Of a DNA stretch of 64,000 nucleotides, positions 26,702 to 35,261 are shown one piece after another (the first letter of the stretch is position 1; each line of letters starts with the position of its first letter). The stretch lies in NCBI RefSeq assembly GCF_030764225.1, contig NZ_JASAXH010000002.1. One strand, 5' to 3'. Source of the stretch: Phocoenobacter atlanticus. Lineage in GTDB: Bacteria; Pseudomonadota; Gammaproteobacteria; Enterobacterales; Pasteurellaceae. The notes beneath the pieces are model-generated. The model ran no database searches, was not told the DNA's origin, and saw only the letters and a program-made list of their open reading frames with translations. The translations under genes were made by a program, and so were the position numbers.

Positions 26702-27598
26702 ATGCAACATCAAGCTATCTCAGAACGTTTGATACAATTATCACAAAAAGAAAATAATGCTGTAATTTCAGCAGTGGTAACACATTTATCCCATCAGCAT
26801 TTTAAAGGGCAGTTATCTGCTGTTCAAGTAACAGAATTATGTCAGCAATTCCAGTTATCAACGATTGAATTAGCCTTACAGTGTTTACCTATCGCAAGTT
26901 GCTACGGATTAACACCAATCTCAAATTTTAATGTTGGGGCGGTAGCAATTGGAATATCAGGAACATTCTATTTCGGAGCAAATCAAGAATACAGTAATGT
27001 TGCCATTGCTCAAACAGTACACGCAGAGCAGAGTGCAATTAGCCACGCTTGGCATAGCAATGAAAAATCTATTACCGATATTGTTGTTAATTATACGCCT
27101 TGTGGACATTGCCGTCAGTTTCTAAATGAACTTAATGTCGCTTCAAATTTAAAAATTCACTTACCTCATTCTCAAAATAATTTATTGCATAGTTATCTTC
27201 CAGATTCTTTTGGTCCTAAAGATCTTGAAATTTCGGAATTGCTTTTTGATCATCAAGATCATCAGTTTAGCTTAACAATAAATGAACCTGTTACTCAAGC
27301 AGCATTACAAGCCCTTAATCAATCTCATGCACCTTATAGCCAAGCCTATTGTGGAATTGCATTAGCCTTAGAAAATGGTGAAATTGTGACGGGACGTTAT
27401 GTAGAAAATGCAGCCTTTAATCCAAGTTTTCCGCCTTTACAAAGTGCATTAAATTATCGTCGCTTAAATAGTTTAAGTGAGGTGAATATTCAAAAAATTA
27501 TAATGGTTGAAAAAGCAGCGGGTTTAAGCCATAAGCAAGCAACAGAAAGTTTAGCGAAAGCTTATTTGGATATGGATATAGAATATATCTCTATTTAA
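26702..27598 (+). CDS. cdd: Cytidine deaminase
   Basis: Zinc enzyme deaminating cytidine and deoxycytidine. The 298 residues fit the two-domain dimeric enterobacterial type. Zinc ligands H107, C134 and C137 and the proton shuttle E109 (HAEQ, PCGHCRQ) are present in the N-terminal domain; the C-terminal domain is the degenerate copy. A strong GGAGGAAAG ribosome site precedes the ATG. Probably cotranscribed with folB. Confidence 0.95.
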   Translation: MQHQAISERLIQLSQKENNAVISAVVTHLSHQHFKGQLSAVQVTELCQQFQLSTIELALQCLPIASCYGLTPISNFNVGAVAIGISGTFYFGANQEYSNVAIAQTVHAEQSAISHAWHSNEKSITDIVVNYTPCGHCRQFLNELNVASNLKIHLPHSQNNLLHSYLPDSFGPKDLEISELLFDHQDHQFSLTINEPVTQAALQALNQSHAPYSQAYCGIALALENGEIVTGRYVENAAFNPSFPPLQSALNYRRLNSLSEVNIQKIIMVEKAAGLSHKQATESLAKAYLDMDIEYISI

Positions 27599-27614
27599 TA
27601 GATTAAGTAATATC

Positions 27615-27648
27615 AAGCGGTGACATTGAAGTAAAAATTTACAATTTT
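27615..27648 (+). repeat. Uptake signal sequence copy after cdd
   Basis: AAGCGGT (27615-27621) with tail AAAAATTTACAATTTT, directly before the cdd terminator. Confidence 0.55.
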
Positions 27649-27651
27649 GAA

Positions 27652-27682
27652 ACTCTTTCCCTTTAAAAGCAAGGGAAAGAGT
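27652..27682. terminator. Hairpin terminator between cdd and the antiporter gene
   Basis: ACTCTTTCCCTT (27652-27663) and AAGGGAAAGAGT (27671-27682) form a perfect 12-bp stem with a 7-base loop, between two convergent genes. It has no long T-run on either side. Confidence 0.6.
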
Positions 27683-27705
27683 GGATAAATATGAGTGAAA
27701 GAAAA

Positions 27706-29487
27706 CTATGAATTCATCTCTTCATCTGATAAAACTAGAGAGACTAATTTACGATCCTTTTTGATTGTTTTTCTTTCATTAACGATGTGTAGCAATCCAT
27801 TTTTATCAACAGTATAAAGTGGAATAAAAGCAGGGTTATTCGCTTTATACTCTTCATAATTGTAGTTATCTGTTAGATTAGTCACTTTAATTTTCGCATT
27901 TTTATTTAACATTGTGGTCAATCTGGCGTAAGTAATATCTTTTCCAAATAGATAGTTAAAGTTAAAACCATTCTGTTTTTGATTACGTTCAGTTACATTT
28001 GTTTCATCATTAAACTCTAAACGGAAAATATTTTTTTCGCCAAAATCGTGTAGGTAATGTGTGGCTGAAAGTAAGTTCATTTCTCGATCTGTACTCATTG
28101 TGAATAAGTGACCAATACCTATTAGGTCTAGGTGATTATCTGCGTGATTAGAGAGAGGACTACCATAATAAGTACGTATCCCCATCATTCGGGCTTTGGC
28201 TAATCCGTTATAATAAGTATCTGCCATAACCACTTCAATGCCTAAATCATTCAAAGATTTTGCAATCATTAGTGCCACAGGATTAGAACCAATAATTAGT
28301 ACACCTGTATTGGCAACTTGTCGCACTTTGAGAAAGGTTGCAATAGGTTTTGCTCCTAATCCTTGAATAAATACGGTTCCAATAATAATGGTAAATACTA
28401 ACGGAACAAGTAATTCTACACCTTTGATACCTTGATCTTGTAGGCGTATCGCAAAAAGCGATGAAATAGCCGCTGCTACAATACCACGAGGACCTATCCA
28501 ACTGATCATTAGTTTTTCATTGAATGTTAATTTTGAACCTATTGCAGACACCCAAATAGCAAGAGGACGGGCAACAAACATTGCCACGAGTAATAGTACA
28601 AAGCCTGAGAATCCAACACTCAGTAGTGCATTTAAATCTACTCTTGCGGCTAAAATAATAAATAATACGGAGATTAATAAAACTGTGATGGACTCTTTAA
28701 ACTCTAATATATTATCTTTAGGAAAGTTTTTCCAGTTTGCAAGAGCAACCCCTAATACAGTAACAGTTAACAATCCCGATTCGTGAGACAGTGCATTTGA
28801 AACAGAGAAAAGAAGTAAAACATAAGCAAGTACAAACACATTTCGTAGGTAGTCAGGAATAAGATGGTATTTAATTAATTTGGCTAAAATAAGCGCACCA
28901 ACCATACCTAGCGCTGCAGCAATAAGGATAATTGTACCAAAGGTTAAAAAACCATTAGAAGCACCATCTGAAATAATATATTCATAAACCAAAACGACCG
29001 CAATAGCACCAATAGGATCAATTAAAATTCCCTCCCATTTTAAAATATTAGAAATAGAGTTATTAGGACAAACACTACGTAGCAAAGGAATAATAACAGT
29101 TGGACCTGTCACACAAACTAATGCGCCAAATAATAAAGCTATTCGCCAGTCTATATCAAATAAACCATAAGTTGCGAGGGATATAACCGCAATAGTAATG
29201 AGCATTCCAACAGAAACGAGGAGCTTAACTACTCTACCATGATGTTGAATTTCTTTAAATTCTAGTGTTAATGCGCCCTCAAATAGAATAATTGCAACAC
29301 CAAGAGAGATAAAGGGGAAGAGCAGATCACCTAAAACTTCATCAGGATGAAAAACATTTAAAACAGGTCCAACTAAAATTCCAATTAATAATAAATACAG
29401 AATAGAGGGCTGTTTTAAATACCAAGCTAACCATTGTGCGGCAATGCCTAATCCAACAATGATGGATAAAATTAATGCTGAATCCAT
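27706..29487 (-). CDS. CPA1-type cation/proton antiporter with RCK domain
   Basis: Inner-membrane Na+(K+)/H+ exchanger of 593 residues. About 12-13 hydrophobic segments fill 1-385, with the family features VCVTGPTVIIPLL and WIGPRGIVAAAISSLFA. From about 392 a nucleotide-binding RCK/TrkA-N fold follows (TGVLIIGSNPVALMIAKSL), as in K+/H+ antiporters of the YcgO or NhaP types. It lies 48 bases after folE on the same strand and may be the last gene of that operon. Ion preference cannot be read from the sequence. Confidence 0.85.
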   Translation of the reverse strand: MDSALILSIIVGLGIAAQWLAWYLKQPSILYLLLIGILVGPVLNVFHPDEVLGDLLFPFISLGVAIILFEGALTLEFKEIQHHGRVVKLLVSVGMLITIAVISLATYGLFDIDWRIALLFGALVCVTGPTVIIPLLRSVCPNNSISNILKWEGILIDPIGAIAVVLVYEYIISDGASNGFLTFGTIILIAAALGMVGALILAKLIKYHLIPDYLRNVFVLAYVLLLFSVSNALSHESGLLTVTVLGVALANWKNFPKDNILEFKESITVLLISVLFIILAARVDLNALLSVGFSGFVLLLVAMFVARPLAIWVSAIGSKLTFNEKLMISWIGPRGIVAAAISSLFAIRLQDQGIKGVELLVPLVFTIIIGTVFIQGLGAKPIATFLKVRQVANTGVLIIGSNPVALMIAKSLNDLGIEVVMADTYYNGLAKARMMGIRTYYGSPLSNHADNHLDLIGIGHLFTMSTDREMNLLSATHYLHDFGEKNIFRLEFNDETNVTERNQKQNGFNFNYLFGKDITYARLTTMLNKNAKIKVTNLTDNYNYEEYKANNPAFIPLYTVDKNGLLHIVNERKTIKKDRKLVSLVLSDEEMNS

Positions 29488-29507
29488 AATAGAATTACTC
29501 CGAAAAT

Positions 29508-29537
29508 TGGTAAATTTTAAATAAGATCGTACCGCTT
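29508..29537 (-). repeat. Uptake signal sequence copy at the folE stop
   Basis: ACCGCTT (29531-29537) overlaps the folE stop codon; tail GGTAAATTTTAA to its left. Confidence 0.5.
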
Positions 29538-30192
29538 ATTTTTTTATTAAGGTTAAAAACTCTTTACGGGTTTCTCTATCTTGTAAAAATACTCCTCCAA
29601 ATGCAGAGGTGATGGTTTTGCTGTGGGTATCTTTTATACCACGACATTTTACACAAAAATGGGTTGCTTTGACAAAAACAGCAACATCATCTGTATCCAA
29701 AATAGTTTGAAAGGCGGTAAGCACTTGTTCAGTAAAACGTTCTTGAACTTGAGGGCGTTGAGCAAAAAATTGTACAACACGATTAATTTTAGATAAGCCA
29801 ATAATCCAATTTTTAGGGTAATAAGCGACAGAGACACTTCCATCAATAGTGACAAAATGATGTTCGCAAGTGCTAGTACAAGTGATTTCATCGACGAGTA
29901 CCATTTCACTCACTTTCATTTGGTTCTTTATTTTTGTGATTTTAGGAAAAGTATCGTAGTCTAAGCCACTAAAAATCTCATCAACATACATTTTTGCCAA
30001 ACGATGTGGTGTTTCTTCAAGGCTATCATCTCGTAAATCCATCCCCAATAATTCCATAATAGCTTGAAAATGCTGCTGAATTTCCGTTTTACGGCTTTCT
30101 TTATCTTTGATTGGCGTAATCATTGGTGTTTCAATACCTTTTTCCAATAACGCATTACGCACATTGTCAGCTTCAAATGTTGTTGTGTTCAT
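29536..30192 (-). CDS. folE: GTP cyclohydrolase I
   Basis: Opens the imidazole ring of GTP to make dihydroneopterin triphosphate, the entry to folate and to queuosine precursors. The 218 residues carry the zinc/active-site segments CTSTCEHHF and HFCVKCRGIKD, and GLSKINRVVQFFAQRPQVQERF. It is downstream of a QueF-like gene and a VUT transporter, so the operon may serve 7-deazaguanine as well as folate metabolism. Confidence 0.95.
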   Translation of the reverse strand: MNTTTFEADNVRNALLEKGIETPMITPIKDKESRKTEIQQHFQAIMELLGMDLRDDSLEETPHRLAKMYVDEIFSGLDYDTFPKITKIKNQMKVSEMVLVDEITCTSTCEHHFVTIDGSVSVAYYPKNWIIGLSKINRVVQFFAQRPQVQERFTEQVLTAFQTILDTDDVAVFVKATHFCVKCRGIKDTHSKTITSAFGGVFLQDRETRKEFLTLIKK

Positions 30193-30256
30193 AGTCTCTC
30201 TCTAATAGTTGAGGGATGGATTTTATCAAATTACTTTGAAAATTCAATGTTAAAAA

Positions 30257-30661
30257 TTAAATTGAAGGTTTCGCTACAACATAAATTTTTTGACACTGGC
30301 GAATGAGATTATAATCTATTTTTGCACTTGCGATGACTGTTTCCTTTAAAATATCTGCCGCTGCTTGAGCGATGGTTTGCACAAAATATTCCATATCTCG
30401 CACAATAGTATGCCCAATATAGCTATCTATATGTTTATCAAGGCTAAACAGTTCTAAAAAATGGTTGCTATTTTTATAACGCAGAGTAATAAAACTCCCT
30501 TGTTTTGGGTTTTTAGAGGCAGGACAAAGTTCGGGTAAATAGAGAATATGTTCGACTTCAGTATCCATTTTTGGATTAGGGTTATCGATTACGTTCATCG
30601 GTGAAATTTTGTGTTTCTGTTCTGCTACATTTTGGTGTAGATCTAAAATTTCATTTGTCAT
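30257..30661 (-). CDS. QueF-like T-fold protein, catalytic aspartate absent
   Basis: A 134-residue protein resembling unimodular QueF (preQ0 nitrile reductase). The nucleophile-type Cys is C46 in ELCPASKNPKQGS, and a substrate-binding segment LELFSLDKHIDSY follows. In QueF the catalytic Asp stands seven residues after the Cys (C55/D62 in Bacillus subtilis); here that position is K53. Reductase activity is therefore doubtful. It could be an archaeal QueF-L-like amidinotransferase relative or another T-fold enzyme. Its neighbours, a VUT transporter and folE, keep it in pterin/deazaguanine metabolism. Confidence 0.6.
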   Translation of the reverse strand: MTNEILDLHQNVAEQKHKISPMNVIDNPNPKMDTEVEHILYLPELCPASKNPKQGSFITLRYKNSNHFLELFSLDKHIDSYIGHTIVRDMEYFVQTIAQAAADILKETVIASAKIDYNLIRQCQKIYVVAKPSI

Positions 30662-30690
30662 TTTGTTTTCCTTTTTTAAACAATAATAAA

Positions 30691-31248
30691 TTAGGCTTGT
30701 TGTAAGCGTTTAAATTGCCAAAATTTAGCAATAAATAGCATTGCAATACCATATTTTACAATGATATCCGCATAAATAATTTGCCAGATTTCTGTTAAAG
30801 GTAACACACCGTAAAAAGCTAAAAAAGTAAATAAAATACTATCTAGTGGCACACTTAACGCATTAGAACTCAATACACGAATAACAAATCGTCGATGTTT
30901 AAAACGATGAAAAACAGCAGTATCAGCGAGTTCACTAACACTTATTGATAAAAAAGAAGCAAAGATAAAACGGCTTGGTACATTTAGCCAATAAGAGACA
31001 ATAATATTGACGATAACTGCTATACAAATTGCCCAATAAACAAGGTTTAAGCCACCATAAAAATGAATTTTATCTCGCAGGGTAAAAATGGCAGCAAAGA
31101 AAAGGGTTCCAATAGAAAGCATTCCATAAAAAGGCAATGTAATAAAAGTATCTAGCGTTAAATTAGCGAGCAAAATGCTCATCACATATAAAAACACCAA
31201 GAAAAAGGGGAAAGAAAACCCAATTCCTCGAAAGGATGGTAACGTCAT
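30691..31248 (-). CDS. VUT-family transporter (possible queuosine-precursor uptake)
   Basis: Integral membrane protein of 185 residues with about six helices, of the COG1738/YhhQ type (ISVSELADTAVFHRF, LDSILFTFLAF). YhhQ proteins import queuosine precursors such as preQ0/preQ1. The frame is open further up, to a TTG at 31353, but the ATG at 31248 is preceded by TTGGAGA and begins the conserved part, so it is preferred. It is somewhat shorter than E. coli YhhQ (221). It is first in a minus-strand operon with the QueF-like gene and folE, and has a folded leader. Confidence 0.75.
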   Translation of the reverse strand: MTLPSFRGIGFSFPFFLVFLYVMSILLANLTLDTFITLPFYGMLSIGTLFFAAIFTLRDKIHFYGGLNLVYWAICIAVIVNIIVSYWLNVPSRFIFASFLSISVSELADTAVFHRFKHRRFVIRVLSSNALSVPLDSILFTFLAFYGVLPLTEIWQIIYADIIVKYGIAMLFIAKFWQFKRLQQA

Positions 31249-31282
31249 TGTTTCTCCAAAGCAATAAAACAGATTGATGGAT

Positions 31283-31351
31283 TGTATATTTTTATTAATA
31301 TACACACAGGTTAGCAGAAACGTCCACGCCTGAAAGGGACGACAGTCTAAC
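31283..31351 (-). ncRNA. Candidate structured leader RNA of the VUT operon
   Basis: On the minus strand two nested stems are visible: GTTAG/CTAAC (31351-31347 with 31314-31310) and, inside, CGTCC/GGACG (31341-31337 with 31325-31321). A separate 8-bp hairpin (31304-31297 with 31290-31283) follows, and then the gene about 35 bases on. I do not recognise it as a known preQ1 riboswitch class. A regulatory RNA is inference from structure and position. Confidence 0.4.
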
Positions 31352-31353
31352 AA

Positions 31354-31377
31354 AAATTTACGGTAATCGGTAAATTT
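31354..31377. promoter_or_regulatory. Palindrome in the VUT/kdkA divergent promoter region
   Basis: AAATTTAC (31354-31361) and GTAAATTT (31370-31377) are exact 8-bp arms with an 8-base spacer. A palindromic TTGCAA at 31379-31384 could serve as -35 in both directions; rightward it is 16 bases from TATCTA (31401-31406). Confidence 0.4.
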
Positions 31378-31444
31378 ATTGCAACTAAATGTTGATCTTT
31401 TATCTATCTCTGCGAAAATGTTCCTTTTACTTAATTAAAATTTA

Positions 31445-32149
31445 ATGGACTATTATCAATTTAACCAACAATTTATCAGCGATACGCAACAATCTGCGAT
31501 TAAAACTTTATTAGATACCGTCTCTTTTTTCGAAAGTGAGTGGTTACTTGGTTCTTCTAAAGGACGAGGTATCACGTGGTTTTTAAAAACAGAGCAGTTA
31601 ATGGGTGTCAATAGTGTAAAACGTCATTATTATCGTGGTGGATTATTTGGGAAATTGATTAAGGATAGCTATTTTTTTACTAGTTTTGAGCAAACAAGAG
31701 CTGTACAAGAGTTTAATTTGCTACAAAAAATGTCTCAGGAGGGATTACCTATCCCTCGTCCTATTGCAGTAAAAATTACTAAAAAATGTTGTTTTTATTC
31801 AGCCGATATTTTAATTGAAAAAATCGAAAACGCTCAAGATCTTAGTCAATTTTTACAACAAAATAGGTTATCTTCACAGCAATACATTGAGATTGGAAAA
31901 CTGATTAAACAACTTCACCAACACCAAATTCACCATAGTGATTTGAATATCCATAATATTTTATTTGATGAAAACAATAATCAGTTTTGGCTCATTGATT
32001 TTGATAAATGCGGTATTCAGCAAGGGGATGATTGGAAGAGTAGTAACCTTGAAAGATTACTACGATCTTTTAATAAAGAAGTACAACGCTTGAATATTCG
32101 TTTTGATAAACAAGATTGGCAGAGTTTGTTGGTTGGGTATAAGAGTTAA
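31445..32149 (+). CDS. kdkA: 3-deoxy-D-manno-octulosonic acid (Kdo) kinase
   Basis: Phosphorylates the single Kdo of the inner LPS core, an enzyme known from Haemophilus influenzae. The 234 residues have a kinase fold with SVKRHYYRGG, the catalytic loop HHSDLNIHNIL near 175 and LIDFDKC as the metal-binding DFx motif. Its stop codon overlaps that of hsdR by 4 bases on the opposite strand, which marks one edge of the restriction island. Confidence 0.93.
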   Translation: MDYYQFNQQFISDTQQSAIKTLLDTVSFFESEWLLGSSKGRGITWFLKTEQLMGVNSVKRHYYRGGLFGKLIKDSYFFTSFEQTRAVQEFNLLQKMSQEGLPIPRPIAVKITKKCCFYSADILIEKIENAQDLSQFLQQNRLSSQQYIEIGKLIKQLHQHQIHHSDLNIHNILFDENNNQFWLIDFDKCGIQQGDDWKSSNLERLLRSFNKEVQRLNIRFDKQDWQSLLVGYKS

Positions 32150-35100
32150 AGCGTCCCTCCAACACCTTTAAATTTTTCCACAAAAGTGGCTATTTTCTGG
32201 AAAATAGCCTGTTTTTTTGTTAAATACTTAGGATTTAAAGGGCTCATTTTGGGTAGAATATCATTTAATTCAGTCCCATTTTCACTGGCATACTCACGTT
32301 TTAATGACGTTTTAATATAACGTTTTGTGGCTTCTTCATTTAGATTTTCAGCGTCAATTAGCTCGTTAGCTTCTCGTTGTTGTTCTTGTTGTGCAAATCG
32401 GAAGAATACTTCAATAATCATTGTTTTATCTATTATTTCATCTAAATTAGTGTGATTGATAAAATCAACGATTAAACTTTCTTTTGCACGATGCCCAAGA
32501 CTTGAACGAATTATACGACGAATTTCTGATATTAAAGCAGGTTTATTTTGAGTTATTTTATGCTGTTCAAAAATCAGTTCTAAAATATAGTCTAAATTTA
32601 TTTCTTGTGACTTCAATAAATCAACTTCAAAGGTAACATCATCCCAATCAATAGTAAGTTGCTCTTGTTTAGAATTTGATTTTTCTTGACGCAACCATTC
32701 TCTAATATCGTTATAAGTTGAACGATAATCTTGGATTTCACGCTCTGTTGGAATAAGTGTATTCTGCATTTCTATTAGCTTTTTATGAGATACGCCATAT
32801 TTACCTTGGCATTCTTCTACTAAATTTACATTGCTAGAATCAAGAGTTTGTGCTTTTTGTAATGCACTAAATTCATCATAATTTTGCAAAATATTTTCTA
32901 CACGTAAGTATTCACTAAATAGTTTTACAAATTCTTTTTTGTCTGCTTCTGTTTTAATTTTTTCAGGAGCGGGAAAATGTTGTTTTAATTCTTCAATAAT
33001 GGCTAAATAACCACGCTGGAATTTTCCTGTAAGATTATCTTCATAGCCTTGCATATACTCTTTATAGCTTTTTTCAAGAACAACATTTTTGGTGTTCTTA
33101 TCACCAAATAGAGTAATGGCATCAATGGTAGCTTTCTCTAAATTACGGAAAGTAACAATATTTCCAAAAGATTTAGTTGCATTATAAATACGATTGGTTC
33201 GTGAATAAGCTTGTATAAGTCCGTGAAAACGTAAATTTTTATCTACAAATAATGTATTTAAAGTGACCGCATCAAACCCCGTTAAAAACATCCCGACCAC
33301 AATGAGTAAATCAATTTCTTGATTTTTTACTCGTAAGGAGAGATCTCGATAATAATTTTGAAAAGATTTGCTCTCTACACTGAAATTAGTTTGAAATTTA
33401 CGATTATAATCATCAATCGCCATTGTTAAAAATTCTTTACTACTTGTATTCATTGCCGTGACGTCAAAACTTTCATCTGCAATATTGCCCTTTGCATCTT
33501 GCTCTTCATTAGGTGTGAATGAAAAAATAGTCGCTACTTTTAGTGGCTTATGGGCAGTTTTTTGTAATCTTTTAAATGCGTCATAATACAGTTTTGCAGC
33601 CTCAACAGAACTTACTGCAAACATTGCATTAAACCCTTTTGATTGTGTGGTAAAGCGGTGGGTTTTTTGATGAAAATTACTTAATATATAATTTGTGATT
33701 TCATTGATCCGTTGAGGATGGAGGAGTGCTTGTTTATTTTCATAAGTTGTTAATTTTTGCTCATCTATTTCATTTTCAAGCAACTGGAACTGTGGGCGAA
33801 CATTGTTATAATCTACTTTAAATTTTAAGACTTTTTCATCGCGAATAGCGTCAGTAATAGTATAAGAATGTAATTCGCATCCAAATACACTTGCAGTCGT
33901 TTCACTGCCAAGCGCATTCTGTGGGAAGATTGGAGTTCCAGTAAAACCAAATTGATAATATTTTCTAAATTTTTTCTTAATGTTTTTTTGTGCTTCACCA
34001 AATTGGCTACGGTGACATTCATCAAAAATAAAGACAACCTGCCTTTTATAAATATCTAAATTATCTTCACTTTTTATTAAATTATTGAGTTTTTGAATAG
34101 TGGTAACGATAATTTTATTATCATCTTTTTTTATATTTCGTTTTAGCCCTGCCGTGCTTTCACTACCATTGACACTATCTGGTGAGAAATTTTGATACTC
34201 TCTCATTGTTTGATAGTCTAAATCTTTTCTATCAACCACAAAAAATACTTTATCAATAAATGTTAAATCTGTTGCTAATCGAGCTGCTTTAAAACTTGTT
34301 AATGTTTTGCCCGATCCTGTAGTGTGCCAAATGTAACCGCCACTTTCCGTATTACTCCAATTTTTGGCATTGTAAGAGCTTTCAATCTTCCATAAAATGC
34401 GTTCTGTTGCAGCAATTTGATAAGGTCGCATAATTAAAAGGGTGTTATTAGTATCGAAAACACTGTATTTTAACAATACCTTTAAAAGCGTATTTTTTTG
34501 AAAGAATGTCGCTGTAAAATCTTTTAAATCCTTAATAAGTTCGTTGTTTGATTTTGCCCAGTTCATTGTAAAATCGAAACTATTTTTATCTCGTTTTGTG
34601 GTATTGGCAAAATAGCGGGTATCTGTTCCGTTTGAAATGACAAAGATCTGCAAAAATTTAAAGAGAGAATGTTCACTATTAAAACTTTCCTTGGTGTAGC
34701 GATGAATTTGATTAAAAGCCTCTTTAATTGCCATCCCACGTTTTTTCAGTTCAATTTGAATAAGTGGTAAGCCATTGATTAAAATAGTGACATCATAGCG
34801 ATTAGTATGCTCACCTCTTTGTTCAAATTGATTGATAACTTGTAAGGTATTGCGTGTTATATTTTTCTTATCTAACAAATAAATATTTTGGATATGTCCA
34901 TCATCAAAAACAAAATCATAAATATGGTTATGATGAATTTTGCAAGTTTTATCAATAATCGTATCGCTTGGTTTGTCTAAATATTCACTTAAAAAGCGTT
35001 GCCATTCATCATCACTAAAATTCATCTTATTTAAGTTTTGTAATTGTTTACGAAGATTAGCGAGTAGTTTATCGTTTGAATTTAAATCTTGGCGGTATTC

Positions 35101-35241
35101 GTATCCTTGATTAACAAGATCAGAAATCAATTCTTTTTCTAAATCACTTTCAGTTTGGTAGCTTCCAGATTGTTCAATAGGGCTATATTTATCTAAAATG
35201 ATAAAGTTTTTTGATTCTGTGATGGGTTTTGTTGTAGTCAT
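32146..35241 (-). CDS. hsdR: Type I restriction endonuclease subunit HsdR (type IC-like)
   Basis: Motor and nuclease subunit of a type I restriction enzyme. The 1031 residues are close to EcoR124I HsdR (1038). The nuclease centre is D150, E164 and K166, one residue off the EcoR124I D151/E165/K167. The helicase has Walker A TTGSGKT (307-313), FDECHRSQFGE near 414 and motif VI in AYSRTNR. It is the last gene of the hsdM-fic-hsdS-prrC-hsdR cluster, 20 bases after prrC. No frame damage is visible. Confidence 0.95.
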   Translation of the reverse strand: MTTTKPITESKNFIILDKYSPIEQSGSYQTESDLEKELISDLVNQGYEYRQDLNSNDKLLANLRKQLQNLNKMNFSDDEWQRFLSEYLDKPSDTIIDKTCKIHHNHIYDFVFDDGHIQNIYLLDKKNITRNTLQVINQFEQRGEHTNRYDVTILINGLPLIQIELKKRGMAIKEAFNQIHRYTKESFNSEHSLFKFLQIFVISNGTDTRYFANTTKRDKNSFDFTMNWAKSNNELIKDLKDFTATFFQKNTLLKVLLKYSVFDTNNTLLIMRPYQIAATERILWKIESSYNAKNWSNTESGGYIWHTTGSGKTLTSFKAARLATDLTFIDKVFFVVDRKDLDYQTMREYQNFSPDSVNGSESTAGLKRNIKKDDNKIIVTTIQKLNNLIKSEDNLDIYKRQVVFIFDECHRSQFGEAQKNIKKKFRKYYQFGFTGTPIFPQNALGSETTASVFGCELHSYTITDAIRDEKVLKFKVDYNNVRPQFQLLENEIDEQKLTTYENKQALLHPQRINEITNYILSNFHQKTHRFTTQSKGFNAMFAVSSVEAAKLYYDAFKRLQKTAHKPLKVATIFSFTPNEEQDAKGNIADESFDVTAMNTSSKEFLTMAIDDYNRKFQTNFSVESKSFQNYYRDLSLRVKNQEIDLLIVVGMFLTGFDAVTLNTLFVDKNLRFHGLIQAYSRTNRIYNATKSFGNIVTFRNLEKATIDAITLFGDKNTKNVVLEKSYKEYMQGYEDNLTGKFQRGYLAIIEELKQHFPAPEKIKTEADKKEFVKLFSEYLRVENILQNYDEFSALQKAQTLDSSNVNLVEECQGKYGVSHKKLIEMQNTLIPTEREIQDYRSTYNDIREWLRQEKSNSKQEQLTIDWDDVTFEVDLLKSQEINLDYILELIFEQHKITQNKPALISEIRRIIRSSLGHRAKESLIVDFINHTNLDEIIDKTMIIEVFFRFAQQEQQREANELIDAENLNEEATKRYIKTSLKREYASENGTELNDILPKMSPLNPKYLTKKQAIFQKIATFVEKFKGVGGTL

Positions 35242-35261
35242 ATTTTTACCTTTATACTCTT

